From NCBI GenBank assembly GCA_018398815.1, contig CM031601.1, positions 23,914,909-23,978,908 of the forward strand: DNA of 64,000 nt, given 5' to 3'. The notes under the pieces were generated by a model that was given only the letters and a program-made list of their open reading frames with translations, was not told the DNA's origin and did no database searches. Made by a program: the position numbers and the translations under genes. Within the stretch, counting starts at the first letter, position 1; every line of letters begins with the position of its first letter. The DNA is from Conus ventricosus. Lineage: Eukaryota > Mollusca > Gastropoda > Neogastropoda > Conidae. This document shows positions 9,996 to 23,400 of the stretch, in pieces.

Positions 9996-10346
9996 CTGAA
10001 CATTAACAATAAAAAGTGCTGCCTGCAGAACTCTATGATAGAGTGACGTTTTCCTGTGTTTCTTCATCATGTTGAGCACACACACAACAAAGGGTAAGTG
10101 AGATATATATTCTAAAGCTGTCGCAGAAATGTGTTTTCCACAGTCATATTATATTTGTTATTGGTTTTAACGTGCGAGGGGAAATCTACTGTTTTGAGAC
10201 CAAATCTACTGGTTTGCTACACCTAATCTACTGGTCAAGGGGATAGAGGGGTAAACAGGTCTGTAACAGTGTAGGAAAGGGCAGGTCAGAGGGCTGTATG
10301 TAGATAACACTGCTAAGTGTATCAAATGTGCTTCCATGTGTTTCAG

Positions 10347-10436
10347 ATATTTTGCTATGCCTTGAGCTCTGATGACAACACAAACTTCCGAAGCAAGATT
10401 GAAAATGAAGCAGAACACTTCGTGGACTTGTCCAAG
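10347..10436 (+). CDS. OGT: OGT exon a (N-terminal catalytic lobe, 'FCYALS')
   Basis: It is 30 codons, phase 0 on both sides, with acceptor 'GTGTTTCAG' and donor 'AAG|GTTTGTG'. It encodes '[17 protein letters not shown]' and ends 'HFVDLSK', matching the segment of animal OGT just before 'IPCNG'. The preceding OGT exon, with the His498 region, is not seen in 1-10346. Confidence 0.95.
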
Positions 10437-10540
10437 GTTTGTGCACACTCTAACCACCATTGCCCTCCCCACCTCTCCCTCTCTCTCTCTCTCGCTCTCT
10501 CTCTCTCCTCTCTCTCTCTCGTTCACCTCTCTCTTCTTCT

Positions 10541-10596
<56 letters not shown>

Positions 10597-12743
10597 CACT
10601 CACCGTATTTACACATTTAGCCTGAATCTTTGTCCCTCATACAACTCCTGCCTCCCTCCTCTATCTTCTGTCATCTTCTGTGGATCAGTCAGTTCTGAGA
10701 CAAATATGACAGCGTGTTCTGTGAAGTCACTGAATCCCTACCTCTTCCCCCCTTGCTTTAAAGGTTCCATTTTCATCCAGAGCATTAAAATATGTTACTT
10801 CAGTATGTATGTGCAATATACAATGCAAGCAAGGAAAACATTCACTTTCAGCAATTTAGTCACTACAGTATGTGTCCATTATTAACCACTGTGTTCTAAC
10901 AAGACACAGGAGTTACAAGGGAAACCAAGAAGGTATTAGCAACTCAAAATTTCTCCTTTCTTTTTATGTAAATGAATTCTTGTCATGTTAGGCAGTTCCA
11001 CTGCATAATGCAGTCACTGCAGATTCCATTACATACCTTTTTTTGCTCTCCGAAGTTGAAAAAAATGCTAATGTTACTAAACCCCCTTCAATCCTCCTCC
11101 CTCCCCACCCACCTACCCCCAAAATTCATGGCCATTTTCGTTTTCACATCTAGATAACGGTGATAATTATTTTTAAAAAATTAAAAGGTCAGACTCGGTG
11201 CGAAAACTTGTTTAAAAATTTTCAAGAGGTCACAAAAATATTTAGGGGGTCACACTTTATAACTGGGCTGTAAATGTACTGAAAACACAACACACATCAC
11301 ACACACACACACACACACATGACTGGCTCACAGGCGTAAAAATACGGAGAAAGAATTAGATAGAAATGGAACAGAGGTGCTGTCTACAAAGTTGATTAAA
11401 AACGTTCCAGATTATGCTAAGCATTATTTATTTAGATTCGTGTTCCAACATTAATAAAGTGTTAACTGAAGTGTATAGGTATGAACACATACACTATCAG
11501 GATTTTAACAGTGAAACTTGATATGTGGGATGTCCTCTGTGATTATCACCACAAAATGTGAACAGTGTGCGCCAATTCGTCAGTATTGAAACATTTTATT
11601 ATTTGACCATATTCCAGTTTGCCTTGCAATGATCATCGGGTGCCAGGTGACAAACAAGAGGCGAGTTATGAATATTCGTGGAAGGTTCCACGAACTTATG
11701 TAGGTTGGCCACTCTTGCATTGTGCGTGACGCATTCCTACGCCCATAACGGAGCCATTTTCATTATCCGAACTGGTTGTGTTGCATAGATTGCCTGACGT
11801 TTGTTCCACTCACTGGATGATCGATCACCCGCAAGCCACGGATGAACTGTAGATTTTGTCTGTGAAAAGCCGAATTACATACAGTTGTCTGTGCTGTTAG
11901 CACTTGGCAGAATCACGTGATCTTGTGGTCTAATCATAGACTTGGGTTGCCTAATTTGATGACTTGTTGGGTTTCAGTAGAGAAGAGTTTTAAAGCCGAA
12001 GTTGTTCATCGATTAGAACATTCTAAAACGTTGGGGAAAGTTACGTTTTTATCGACCTTGATCGAGGCGGATGGGACTAAAGTGCTTTTAGGTGACAACG
12101 CTGCTCAGAGTTGCAATGCGTACAGGAGAGAATAATTGGGTCGCAGTAAATTTTTGTGCGTTTTAGTGATGGACTAGACTGAATTCCAGTGCGTCACACA
12201 GGATTTTTATGCGTCAGAGACATACATTTTTGCGTCAGAATTATCACCAAGATATAAGTATCCTGTATAGTATGTTGATAGGAGCATTATGTTGAAAAAC
12301 AAAAGCAGACATTTATAAATCTCTATGGAAATAAGCAAAAAATGTGATGATAGGAGCATTATGTTCAAAACAAAAGCAGACAGTTATAAATCATGTAGAA
12401 ATAAGCCACACACATTAGACTAGAATATGGTAGATGAATAATGTTATTGTTTTCTGTTCTATACGTAATGTAGTTTATGGTGAACTTTTAAAAGTTGTAT
12501 AATTTTTTTTTTTAATGAGTGTCTTCTATAATGTTTGTGTGTTTTAGTTCTCTTTTAAATGCTGGTAAACATAGTTCTACATCATGAATTCTACATCTTA
12601 TATATGTTGCTGACTTTCTTCATAAATCTTTCCTTTCGCAAATCAGCAGTGAGCATAAATATGTCAGTTCATGGTATGGATATAAGGTAGACGTCCTCAA
12701 CAGTTATGCACGCAGCACACATACACACTCTTTTTTTTTCCTC

Positions 12744-12783
<40 letters not shown>

Positions 12784-15700
12784 CAAAGAAGGCCATTACA
12801 CAGACATGCTTTTCCCTCCACTGACTGACATCACCCATATATGGGGAGTTTGTATTATACTCCCTGTTTGGCTAGTATACTTGCCATGTCAGACCATAGC
12901 ATTCACAGCAGTTAGTCAGCTCTGCCAGGCCGAAGTTTTTGTGTGGCTAATGCAGTAGTAAGACAGTCACGTGATGCCCACCCCACTTCCGCCGTAGGAA
13001 GAAGCCGGTGTAAACTTCCTGTACCTCGTTCATCGAGGCCTGCACGCAAGGTAACCCGAGAACCTTGGTGCTAGTGGGGAAGGTAGGGGGCGGGCATTAG
13101 AGTCTGACATGGTATGGATACTAGCCAAACAGGGAGTATAATACAAACTCCCCACTGTCTTACTACTGCATTAGCCACACAAAAACTTCGGCCTGACAGA
13201 GCTGACTAACTGCCGTGAATGCTATGGTCTGACATGGTACAGTATATGACGCCAAACAGCTTTCTAGTCTTGACTTCTTTCTCTTTTTGTTTGCTTGTTC
13301 TCTCCCCCAGCAGTAGGTACCTAAAGTATTGTCCACACAGTATTCAAAGGGTGGACAGTGTATTGATGACTCAAACTTTTTTTCTTTTTTTTTTTTTTTT
13401 TTATAATTACATTCTTGTCAGGCAGATTCCATTGCATATTGCAGAATGAAGATTTCATTGCATACTGTTAAAATCATCGTCATGCATTTTTTCATTGCAG
13501 ATTCCATGCAATGGAAGAGCTGCAGACCGTATAAAAGAAGATGGAATTCATGTCCTGCTGAACATGAACGGCTACACGAAGGGTGCACGCAATGAGATCT
13601 TTGCTCTTAGGCCTGCTCCCATACAGGTACTGTTTGTTTTCTCCTCTCATGGTAATTTGACAGCATTCAGAATGGATGGTTCTCACGTGCATCATATCAG
13701 AAAGTCATATCAGAAAAATGTTTCAAAAGCGCAGATCCTAAGAAATGCGGTTTCGGCGTGTGTGTATGCGTGTACAGTTTATTTTCTTTTGTTTCTTTAC
13801 TTGCTGCATAGTAGATTTGCCCATCATGAGATATGTGGAAAGGGTCTTCTAATCTGCTTAAATTCCATTTTTGGAGGGGGAGGCTACACCCCTCTGGATC
13901 CCCTCTCCCCATCAGGGCATTGCCCGTGGAACCTCTTGGGTATTAGTGGGGTTAACTTAAGAGCAGGACTTGACAGTGTAGTTGTGCCATATTGGGGAAA
14001 AGATCAGACTTACTATGGTTTGTGAATTTTTCGAGCATGATGCTTTGTGTAGTGTTTGTTTAAATGTGAACAATGTGTGATTATTCGTATTTTGTAACAA
14101 ATATTTTTGTACCTGCTACAGGCAATGTGGCTTGGGTACCCAGGCACCAGTGGTGCAGAGTACATGGACTACATTGTGACAGACCGCATCACTTCCCCAG
14201 TGGAACTGGCCGACCAGTACTCTGAGAAGCTGGCCTACATGCATGACACATTCTTCGTTGGGGACCATAAGCAGATGTTCCCTCACATACGTGACCGCAT
14301 TGTGCTGCGCTTTGTGGATGGACTGTCAGGGGTGGTGGTGAACTGGGTGTTCAGTGGCGTCGACTTGGAGGGTCTGAAGAAACTGGCCGTCAAAGTCAAG
14401 GTAAAAGGAGCTGGAATTGGGCATGGACACATGCTTTGTCCGACGGATTTGGTTGAGAATTGTTTTCAACACCTCATAGATTTATACAGTTTGCATGAAA
14501 TGTACAGCTCGTTACAAAACCATTGATGGCGGTTGGAGAAAAAGAATGCCACAGTTATGCTTATTTAGCATGCAGATTTTATTGTGTTTGAATTCATTAA
14601 CTATTATAAAATAGTTTTACACGTAAATCAATAAGGGCTAAAAAGAATATCTTGTCCAACTTGAATTCAGTATCCACCATTTCCTGGATCTTAACGTTGC
14701 ACTGATCTTGCTTCAGTGTTGATTAATGTTATTGTAAGGCAGTGGGATGGCATTTGATTTTTTATGGTTCCAAAAGCTGTCATTAGGATCATTGTAGTGC
14801 CACACTTTACAGATTAAAATGACACTGAAAGATGCATCTGTTGTGTGTGGTGAGGGTGAAGGCCTGTGTTTCAGTCCAGTGCATTTCTGTCCACAGGAGG
14901 AAATGCAGACGGCTCTGCACGGTCCCACCACAGACCTGAAGAACGGACAAGCCGGAGTGCTGAGAACCACAGTGATAGAGCTGCCGGTGGCCATGGTGCA
15001 GGCCCTGCAGACCATGATCACCGGCAACCAGCCCCAGTGCAGCATCGGCAACGTCCTCGTGCAGAATGGACTCACAACCAACCAGGTAGGTTCCCTGCTG
15101 TTCATGCAGGTTTCTGTGTACACATAGATGGCAGTTAAACTGATGTGAAAGCCCTTAAAATGACAGGTTGTCATTTTCAGGCTGGAGAGCTCTCTGCAGA
15201 TCCGATTTCCAAGAAAAACTGCTGACTTTTTGAAGCAAGAAGATCAAACATCTGGAGGGAAGAGAGGGTGGGGTGGGGTTGGCGATTAACTGTTTTCACG
15301 GCTGTTCAGAGCGAGTTCTTTAGTGTTCAGCGAAGCAAGGGAGTTAACACCTCTCCGGCTGCTGCACTTGCCAAGGTCAGGGAAGGCAGTGTTTACTGCA
15401 GGCTGCTCCCTTCCCGCTAGCTAACTGCGCTGTACACAGCGCTGCTTGTCAGCCGTGCACACAACAAGTCCAGCAGCTATGTTTTCGGCATTGCTGCGCG
15501 GCCGTTAAAAAAGGGGTTGTCAGTTTGACATTCGTTGTTGTCGTGAAGAATATAATACTTATACGCTCCTGGACTGTATTGGCGAATTGCAGACAATTCT
15601 TTTAATACCAAACTCGACTAGGTTTATTTTCCTGCAGAGAACGAAGAAACGGCATGATATTGTGTGCACAAGTTGTTAGGCAACATTACAACAATGACAA

Positions 15701-18102
15701 TACACACAAAATCGATCAAAACTAACTCACATCAGCGCTTAATGGCAAGATTATTTTCCCTCATTGATTAGTTCACAAGTTTGATACATGCCTCTGCTCA
15801 GACTACAACAGCAAAAAAGTCGGATCACTTAACGTTTAAAGCTTGTTTGATCCAAAATGCGCAATGTAACTGACAATGGCAGTTTCATGCAGCTGAACTT
15901 TGGCAGCCACACGCACATGACATGACCAAAGTCTCAAGCTTTGCATCAAACTAGTAAGTGATTTTTTTTTCCGAACAATTCTAACCCCGTATTTCTTCTG
16001 TAATAAAATACAAAATCAAACACAGTCTTCTGATTCTTTTTCATCGCACACACACACACACACACATTTCGAAATTTAAAAAATAAGCCACGGGAAAGGA
16101 CGGAATCTCAAATGAAATAATCAAAGCCAGTTTGCCTAATATAATTATACCTCTTAAGAATATATTAACTGGGTACTAAGATATGGCCAGTATCCCACTC
16201 TGTGGAAACATGGCATTTGTGTGCCCATTTATAAAAGCGGCGATCCGACAAATCCCAACAATTATCGTGGAATTACTTTAAACTGCTGCCTGAGTAATGC
16301 TTTCTGTCAAATATTAAACAATAGGATAACAAATTACATAGAAAGCAGAGATTTATTTATCAAAGAACAGGCAGGATTTCGAAAATCCTTCAGAACAACA
16401 GACCAGATATTCATTTTTAAAAAGATCATTGACAGTGAAATAAGAAAAAAGAATGGCAGACTATACTGTTGTTTTGTAGACTTTAGAAAAGCATTTGACA
16501 GCATATGGCATGACGCTTTACTTCTGAAACTATACAATATAGGTATCAAAGGCTATTGTTATCGGGTTATAAAAGATATGTACACAAACGCGATGGTTTG
16601 TGGAAAATCAAATAATGGATTTACAAGATCAGTCCCGGTCAAACAAGGACTTCTTCAAGGCAGTTCGCTTAGCCCGACGCTGTTTAATATCTTTATAAAT
16701 GATATCTCAAACTATATTGATAATAATGATTCTCCTGTTATAAACAAATTGAAAGAAACACGGATATCGCATTTATTATATGCTGATGACATAGTTATAT
16801 TGTCAAACACAAAATCGGGATTACAAACAAAACTTAATCGACTTCATAATTATTGTACAGAATGGGGCATGGAACTAAATAAAGATAAAACAAAAGTTGT
16901 CATATTCACTAAAACTGACTCAAACTTTTCAACCGCATTTACATGTGGAAACGATTCTCTTGAGACAGTAAATGAATACAAGTATTTAGGAATAATTCTT
17001 CATAAAAATGAGAGCTACATAAAGCACAAGATCATCTAGCAAAACAAGGTAACAAAGCTGTACACTCCTTACTACGTAAAGTAAAGGGAGAACATGTCAA
17101 TGTATCATCAATAGCAAAACTCTTTGATTTCACCAGTCATGCTTTATGGCGCAGAAGTTTGGTTTCCATTTACAGAAAAGATAGGACATGTTGAAAAGCA
17201 GACTACAATGTTCGACATTTATCACAAATACTTATCCAATAATCCGATCGAGAACGTACATGTAAAATTTTGCAGACATATATTAGGCGTACACAGAAAA
17301 GCAATGAAATTGCCAGTACTAGCTGAACTTGGAAGATTTCCCTTGTGTCAAGAAATAATGAGTCAAGTAGTCATGTTTTGGATCCATATAATGGAATCAA
17401 AGGAAGACTCGTATCTAAGAGACGTGTACGAAGATCTTGACCCATCATCTCCATGGAAATCTGCTGTAAAGAAGATCTTAAGTAATATTGGAATGACACA
17501 TGTATGGAATAACCAAAGTACACTTAACCCTAAAAAATTGCGTTATGCAATAGAGAGAAAGTTACAAAGTGATTATATACACTTTTGGGAACAAGAAAAA
17601 GAAAGAGCGCCAAGGTTAAAATTTTATAATGACATCAGTAATAAATATAGGCTTGAACCATACCTCATTAAATGCACAAATAAGCATTACAGGAAAGAAC
17701 TTTGTAAATTAAGAATTAGCGCACATGACCTCGCAATAGAAAGAGGTAGATATTCCCATATTAAGCGTGAAGACAGGAAATGTACAACTTGCAATATAAT
17801 AGAAGACGAGGTACATTTTTAGACTCTTGTAAACGTTACGATAAAATCAGGAATACGTTTAAAAAACGTATCATAAACAAAAAGGATATATACGACGCTA
17901 CCTCATTGAAAATAAGTACTTTGATGTCTAATGATGACCTTCAGGTTGAAATTGCGAAGTATGTATATGACTGCTTTACATGATGATTTTTTATGTAAAA
18001 AGAACAAATCATTATGTCTTTGGACGATGAGTTGTTTAAACCATCGCCATCTTGTGTCCATAAATCCTTTAATGGTGTTTAGTGACAATAAAAAAGTTTC
18101 AA

Positions 18103-18138
<36 letters not shown>

Positions 18139-19207
18139 TGACTGGGTACACACATTGGGTATGACTATATGCTGCAAACAATCTGTGTGTGTGTGTGTGT
18201 TTATGTGCATGCGTGCGCGTGCGTGCGTGTGTGTGTGTGTGTGTGTGTGTGAACATGCAAACGCATTCCTTTTTCAAAGTATCGGAGACGGTGTGCGCAT
18301 AAGAAAATCAAATCATGTGGCATCTTCCAAGCCAGCCCCACAGCTGTTCAGAGCAAGTTACTTAGTTTTGAGTCGCAGGGAGTTTACAGCTGCAGAGACC
18401 AAGCTGTGAATGCAGGTGAGGGAAAGGAATGTTTTCTGCAGGCCGCTCCCCACCAGCCAGCTAACCGCACTGTATTCGGCCAACTGAATGTCATCTGTGC
18501 ATAGCTGGTCTGGCAGTAATGTGTTCGGCAAGGGTTGAGCGGCCATTACAAATGGGGCTGTAGGTTTGATAATTAGTTATTGTCATGAAAAATGTAATAT
18601 ATCTGCACTATTGAGATGACTGAATTGGCGAATTCCCAACAATTCTTTTAATACCAAACTCGACTGGGTTTATTTTCTTGTAGATAACATAGATGCCGCA
18701 TGAAAGCTTGTATGCAAGTGGTCAGGCAATATTAGAACAATGACAACAAACAAAAAATTTTGTGAAAAAATGACGTCATCACTTCTAGGAAGAAATTTTT
18801 CCATGTTAAGTAGTCCCAAAATTTTGATACATCCTCGCTCGAACAGCAACAAAAATTTTGGTTTACAAAGGGTAAACCTTGTTTGTTTCCCCTTTCACTA
18901 AGTGTCTCAAAAGGACGGAAATAAAAAAGTTTGGCGCCGGCTGACCTATAAAACACACAGTCCCTTGCCAAGAGACAGCGGTGGGAGCCTTTATAATAAC
19001 ACAATTCCAACCCTACACAGCGTCCGTTTCCCCCCTGTGTAAGCCCAGTGAACCAGCTGCAAACGGAGTTCGGTGGGTGACCCTGGGCCCCCGAAAAAAA
19101 ACCCCTGCTGGTGCCACACAACATGTCCCGTACACGCTAGCTCAAAATTTTGCAAAAAAGGCCCGTGGGAAATGAGGGAAGGGGGGTGTTGTGTGTTGGG
19201 GGGGGGG

Positions 19208-19287
<80 letters not shown>

Positions 19288-19770
19288 GGGGAGATGAACC
19301 GGGGGGGGGGAAAAAAAATTTCTTTAATTGTCTTTAATTCATTTAAAAGAAACTAAAATAAAAAAGACTCTCTTTTAGGAGAAAACAAAACCATAAAGAG
19401 ACGCCACGCACGCCACACACACACACAACCCCACCACACACACACCCACACACACACAAATATATACATAAATAAAAATGCAAAACTCCTGTGCAGTTTG
19501 TCTCTCTCTCAGGGAACTGTATCCTGGGTTCCTTTGCCCAAAAACATGATTGCCGTAGCAGCCTTTTTACATGAGTGCAGTAGCATGCTTCATTTCTAAA
19601 ACTGATACAGTGGTCACGTCAAAAAACTGATTGCTGTAAATGCATTTGGGGAAAAACCCTTCAATAGAAACAAAAAAACACAGAACACACACACACACAC
19701 ACACGTACCACACACACACGAATGCATTGTGGTACAAACCTTTCAATAGAAACACAAACCATGAACACAC

Positions 19771-19811
<41 letters not shown>

Positions 19812-20290
19812 GAACCACTACACACCATGAACACACACGCACGCACACACATGAACACACACACACATACACAAGAGAGAGAGAGAGAGAGAGAGAGGAG
19901 AGCACAGAATCAGAAGAGAAGAAATTTAAAGATTTGCTTGCACACAGACTAATGCAAGTTGAAGAAACAGAACAAATTTACAAAATTTGCACACACACAC
20001 CACACACACACAACACACATACTTCTCTTCTCTCTCTCTCTCTCTCTCCTCTCGCATGCACGCACACACAGCACACATGAACACACACACACACACACAC
20101 ACACCACGCACATGAGAGAGAGAGAGAGAGAGCACACACAATGAGAGAGAGAGAGAGAGAGCAGACACATGAGAGAGAGAGAGAGAGCACAGAATCACAA
20201 CAGAAGAAATGTAATTGCATGCACACAGATAAATGTGGATACAAGTTGAAGAAACGAACAAATTTACAGGATTTGCACACACACAACACA

Positions 20291-20327
<37 letters not shown>

Positions 20328-20373
20328 TCGCACACTCGCACACACACAGTCCCAGACACAGACAGAAAGACAC

Positions 20374-20405
<32 letters not shown>

Positions 20406-23400
20406 ACACACACCACACCATTCTAATACTCACATATTGGGATTCCTTCATGTTGTCCAGAGCCATGCACATCTTAATCACACTGCCTATGCCACAATTG
20501 TCCTCTGATCACGCATTAATTTGGCACAAGTTTTGTGCACTTGTCTCTTTTTACAAGGTCACGCTTTGCTGCTTGTGTCGCCTAATATGTAGAAGTGTAT
20601 ATGTGCTTCTGTCACTTCCAGATCAACAGTTCATGATCAGTTGACAATAAGTATTAAATAACTTTGTGATGTGCACCTCAAAATCTTTACATAGTAATTT
20701 TATAAATATGTTAAAACACTGGGAGCTGGTGGGACGAGCGCACACACACACACACACAACACACACACACACATGTATACACACTGTCTGAGTGCATGTA
20801 CAGTGAACAGGAGCATTATTACTGTTTATTAACTTTACACTGCTTCCCTGGGGCCAGTGGCATCAGACCTTGAAGAAGGGGGGAGACAATAGCCATGTGT
20901 TCTGACATCATGACACGCAATTTCTCCTGCTCTGTTTTTAGACCCCACACCCTTCTCTTCAGCAGATTGATAACTGCATGTGTTTCCTCACCCCCTTGTT
21001 CCCCATGTAGAGCCAGTCCAAAAATGATGTTGACGGATGAAAGGAACACAATGGTTTTCTAAGATATGCTGCTTTGGGATGATGCGAGACTGTGGGAATT
21101 CTTTTCTAAAGAAAGACATGTATTCTTTGATATCACTATCCATGTGTCAATGGCACTCACAGTCATGGGTTTTTGATGTGAGATTTTTGTGTGGATGTGT
21201 GAGAATAGCATATTCAGCATTTTGAATCTGTTTGATATACTCCTAGCTCTGAGAAGGATAGCCTTGTCTTGAGTCAGCTCAGCTGTTGTGCTGACAACAC
21301 TTTCACATACATGTGTAATTGTCTCTGGTTTCAAATATTTGTTGCAGTGGTTGCCTATGAAAGACTTGCCATGATAGGCCTGCTTTGGAATGTCTTTGAT
21401 TTGTCCTATTGTTTTATCTTCTTCTTTTTGTCTGCCATTCTCATCAACACAAATGAGTTTTCTCTGTACTATTTCAATTTCTCCAAACATAGCTTCTTTC
21501 TGTTGTCTTTCTTTCTTTTCACAGTCAAATTTTAATCCTATACTTCTGAGAAATCTCTTTTGCTGTCTGTACTTTGTCCAGCTTAACCCCAGACTAGTTC
21601 TAAGTGCAGACCCTTGCTTTTTGGTCACTCTCACAGGGCCACATCCAGCAGCATCAAGAATCTTTTGTCTGTGGGTGCGAGCGGTTCTTCTGATTTTTGA
21701 TCCATGTTGTTTGATCACATCCTCTCTACTGCTTCCTGAAATATTCATTCTGATCTTCTGTATCATGCGAGATCTTTTCTTTCTCTGAGGAGATGATGCC
21801 AAAGCAGAAGATTTACGGGGCTGTCTGATCTTTTTCAACACAATTGGCTGACCCCTTGTTTTGCACCTAACTGTTAAATGGTCACTTGACTGCCGCAGCT
21901 TCCTGCGTACCAAACGTGTCAGTAATTTTTCTTCTTCATCAGTGAGTGGTTTATCAATATCCTCATCATCCGAGTCTAAATAGATCACTTTATTTTTCCG
22001 ATGTCGGAAAGGCGATAGAGCTACATCACTGACTTGCGGCGTTTTCGGTGGGATTGGTGATGTTTGTATGCAGAGTGTTTTGGGTTTTTTAACTGGGGTT
22101 GACGTAGATTGACAAAATGACGTTGACACACTTTCATCAACTAGCAAGTCGGCCGGATCAAAAGTTTGTTGTGCGGATCTCTTCACGGCCCCTACTCTCG
22201 GTTTTGGGGGACAACCACCTTTGTTTTGTGATTGAAAGTGACTGCATGCTTTGCACTGACTGATTGGCAGCTCTGGATCGAAAGTTGTCCAGATTTCTGA
22301 CATTTTCTTAATATCAAGTGCAACACGGTCGATCGTAATTTTGCTGTCGGACAGGTTGCTAGCGTGTTTCAGCTTCATGAGTTTTTGGTAACATTTCATA
22401 CAAATTGCTGTAGACTGCTTGCCCTCTTCATCATTCAAAATGTCTAAATTGTAACAACGCGAGAGTTCTGTGGCATAGGTTTTACATAATCTCAAACCAA
22501 ACCGTCTATCTTTCTCCTTTCGTACAGCGTTCCACAACTAGACACATAGAATTCAGTCTACCACAGTGCAGACCGTAATCGTGGTGCTCACTTACTGCTG
22601 ACTGCGACGTCATTGTAAGGAAAAGTGATGGGTCACTTACGTCAAACTATACACACAAAACCACACTTTAAAGTATTGAATCGTGTTATAAAACACACAC
22701 AGACACAAGCTCACTTCACATAATCCTCAGGCAACCCGAAATGAAACAAAACATCCGGGATTTAGTTGTATCCGAAGTTTGGAAAACAAACAAAATCAGT
22801 CACAACCACAGCGCTCTGCTACACGTCACAAAGAAGAAAGGGAGCCAAACAGTGTGGGGCTGGCACCACTACCATCGCTGAACTCGGTCACGGTCAGCGG
22901 TTCACGCGGGATGGACTAAGTGTTTCAGTCTGGCAGGAAAGGAACAGCCGTGTTTTATTAAATCCTACTTATAATAGTGGGGTAAACATTTCCCATTTCA
23001 GTTAATAAGCAACAGTTCATTGGTTTCTGTGGTTAGGTTTCAGACTACTCAGGATGAAAATGGGCAACCAAGCAAGTGGCCACCTCACTAATCATCATTT
23101 AATTCTGATGTCAGTAAAATTTGTTGAAGTTAATTAAGAATCTTGTACATATAAATTTCCTGTACTTGTTTTGAAAAGGTCACAAATTGTTTGCTGTTTA
23201 ACTTCAGTTCTCTTAGTATGGGAAGCTAAATGATTGGTGTTTAACTTCAGTTCTCGTAGTATGTGAAGCTAAAAGATAGACCATGGTTCATCATTGATAA
23301 TTCTTGCACACAAATGTGCATCTCTGAGGCATAAAAATGCTGACACGCCAGATTTCAGTCCAGCGTGTCACTAAAACATACCAAAATTTACTGCGATGCA

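Larger units (their letters stand above)
10437..13500 (+). other. OGT intron with microsatellites and dispersed repeats
   Basis: It contains a CT tract (10480-10582), an AC tract ending 'ACACATGACTGG' near 11318, GGGGGTCAC-type repeat debris (11060-11280), a repeat at 12064-12250 shared with 23285-23475, a C tract (12745-12780) and an inverted-repeat complex (12843-13240). A ~60-bp piece at 10973-11035 recurs at 13405-13466 and carries acceptor-like 'TGCAG' sequences. No gene is seen. Confidence 0.8.
16087..18108 (+). mobile_element. 5'-truncated non-LTR retrotransposon with reverse transcriptase
   Basis: Frame 1 (from 16087) gives '[13 protein letters not shown]', the run-in to reverse transcriptase, then shifts. 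The main ORF (16221-17039) has '[19 protein letters not shown]', palm motif A '[14 protein letters not shown]', motif B '[16 protein letters not shown]', motif C '[11 protein letters not shown]', and 'YKYLGIIL'. The C-terminal part (17124-17822, then another frame to about 17983) has '[20 protein letters not shown]', a C-terminal region common in aquatic-invertebrate LINEs, and ends with a 'CTTC' knuckle. Endonuclease is absent, as expected for 5' truncation. At least three frame breaks make it inactive. It ends in AATAAA and 'AAAGTTTC', with AC microsatellite on both sides (16049 and 18109). The clade (CR1/I/Jockey-like) is not resolved. Confidence 0.9.

Noticed and set aside
8481..10210. Terminal inverted repeats for the hAT remnant
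   Set aside because: I compared both flanks and found no convincing pair, so element limits are left open.
13000..13100. Possible tRNA or small RNA in the GC-richer spacer
   Set aside because: No cloverleaf or A/B box pair could be made to fit.
14713..15174. Minus-strand 153-aa ORF and a second plus-frame ORF over 14866-15138
   Set aside because: Shadows of OGT exon d, which has the correct frame, splice signals and family match.
19073..19356. Poly-glycine ORFs
   Set aside because: Artefact of the 87-bp G tract.
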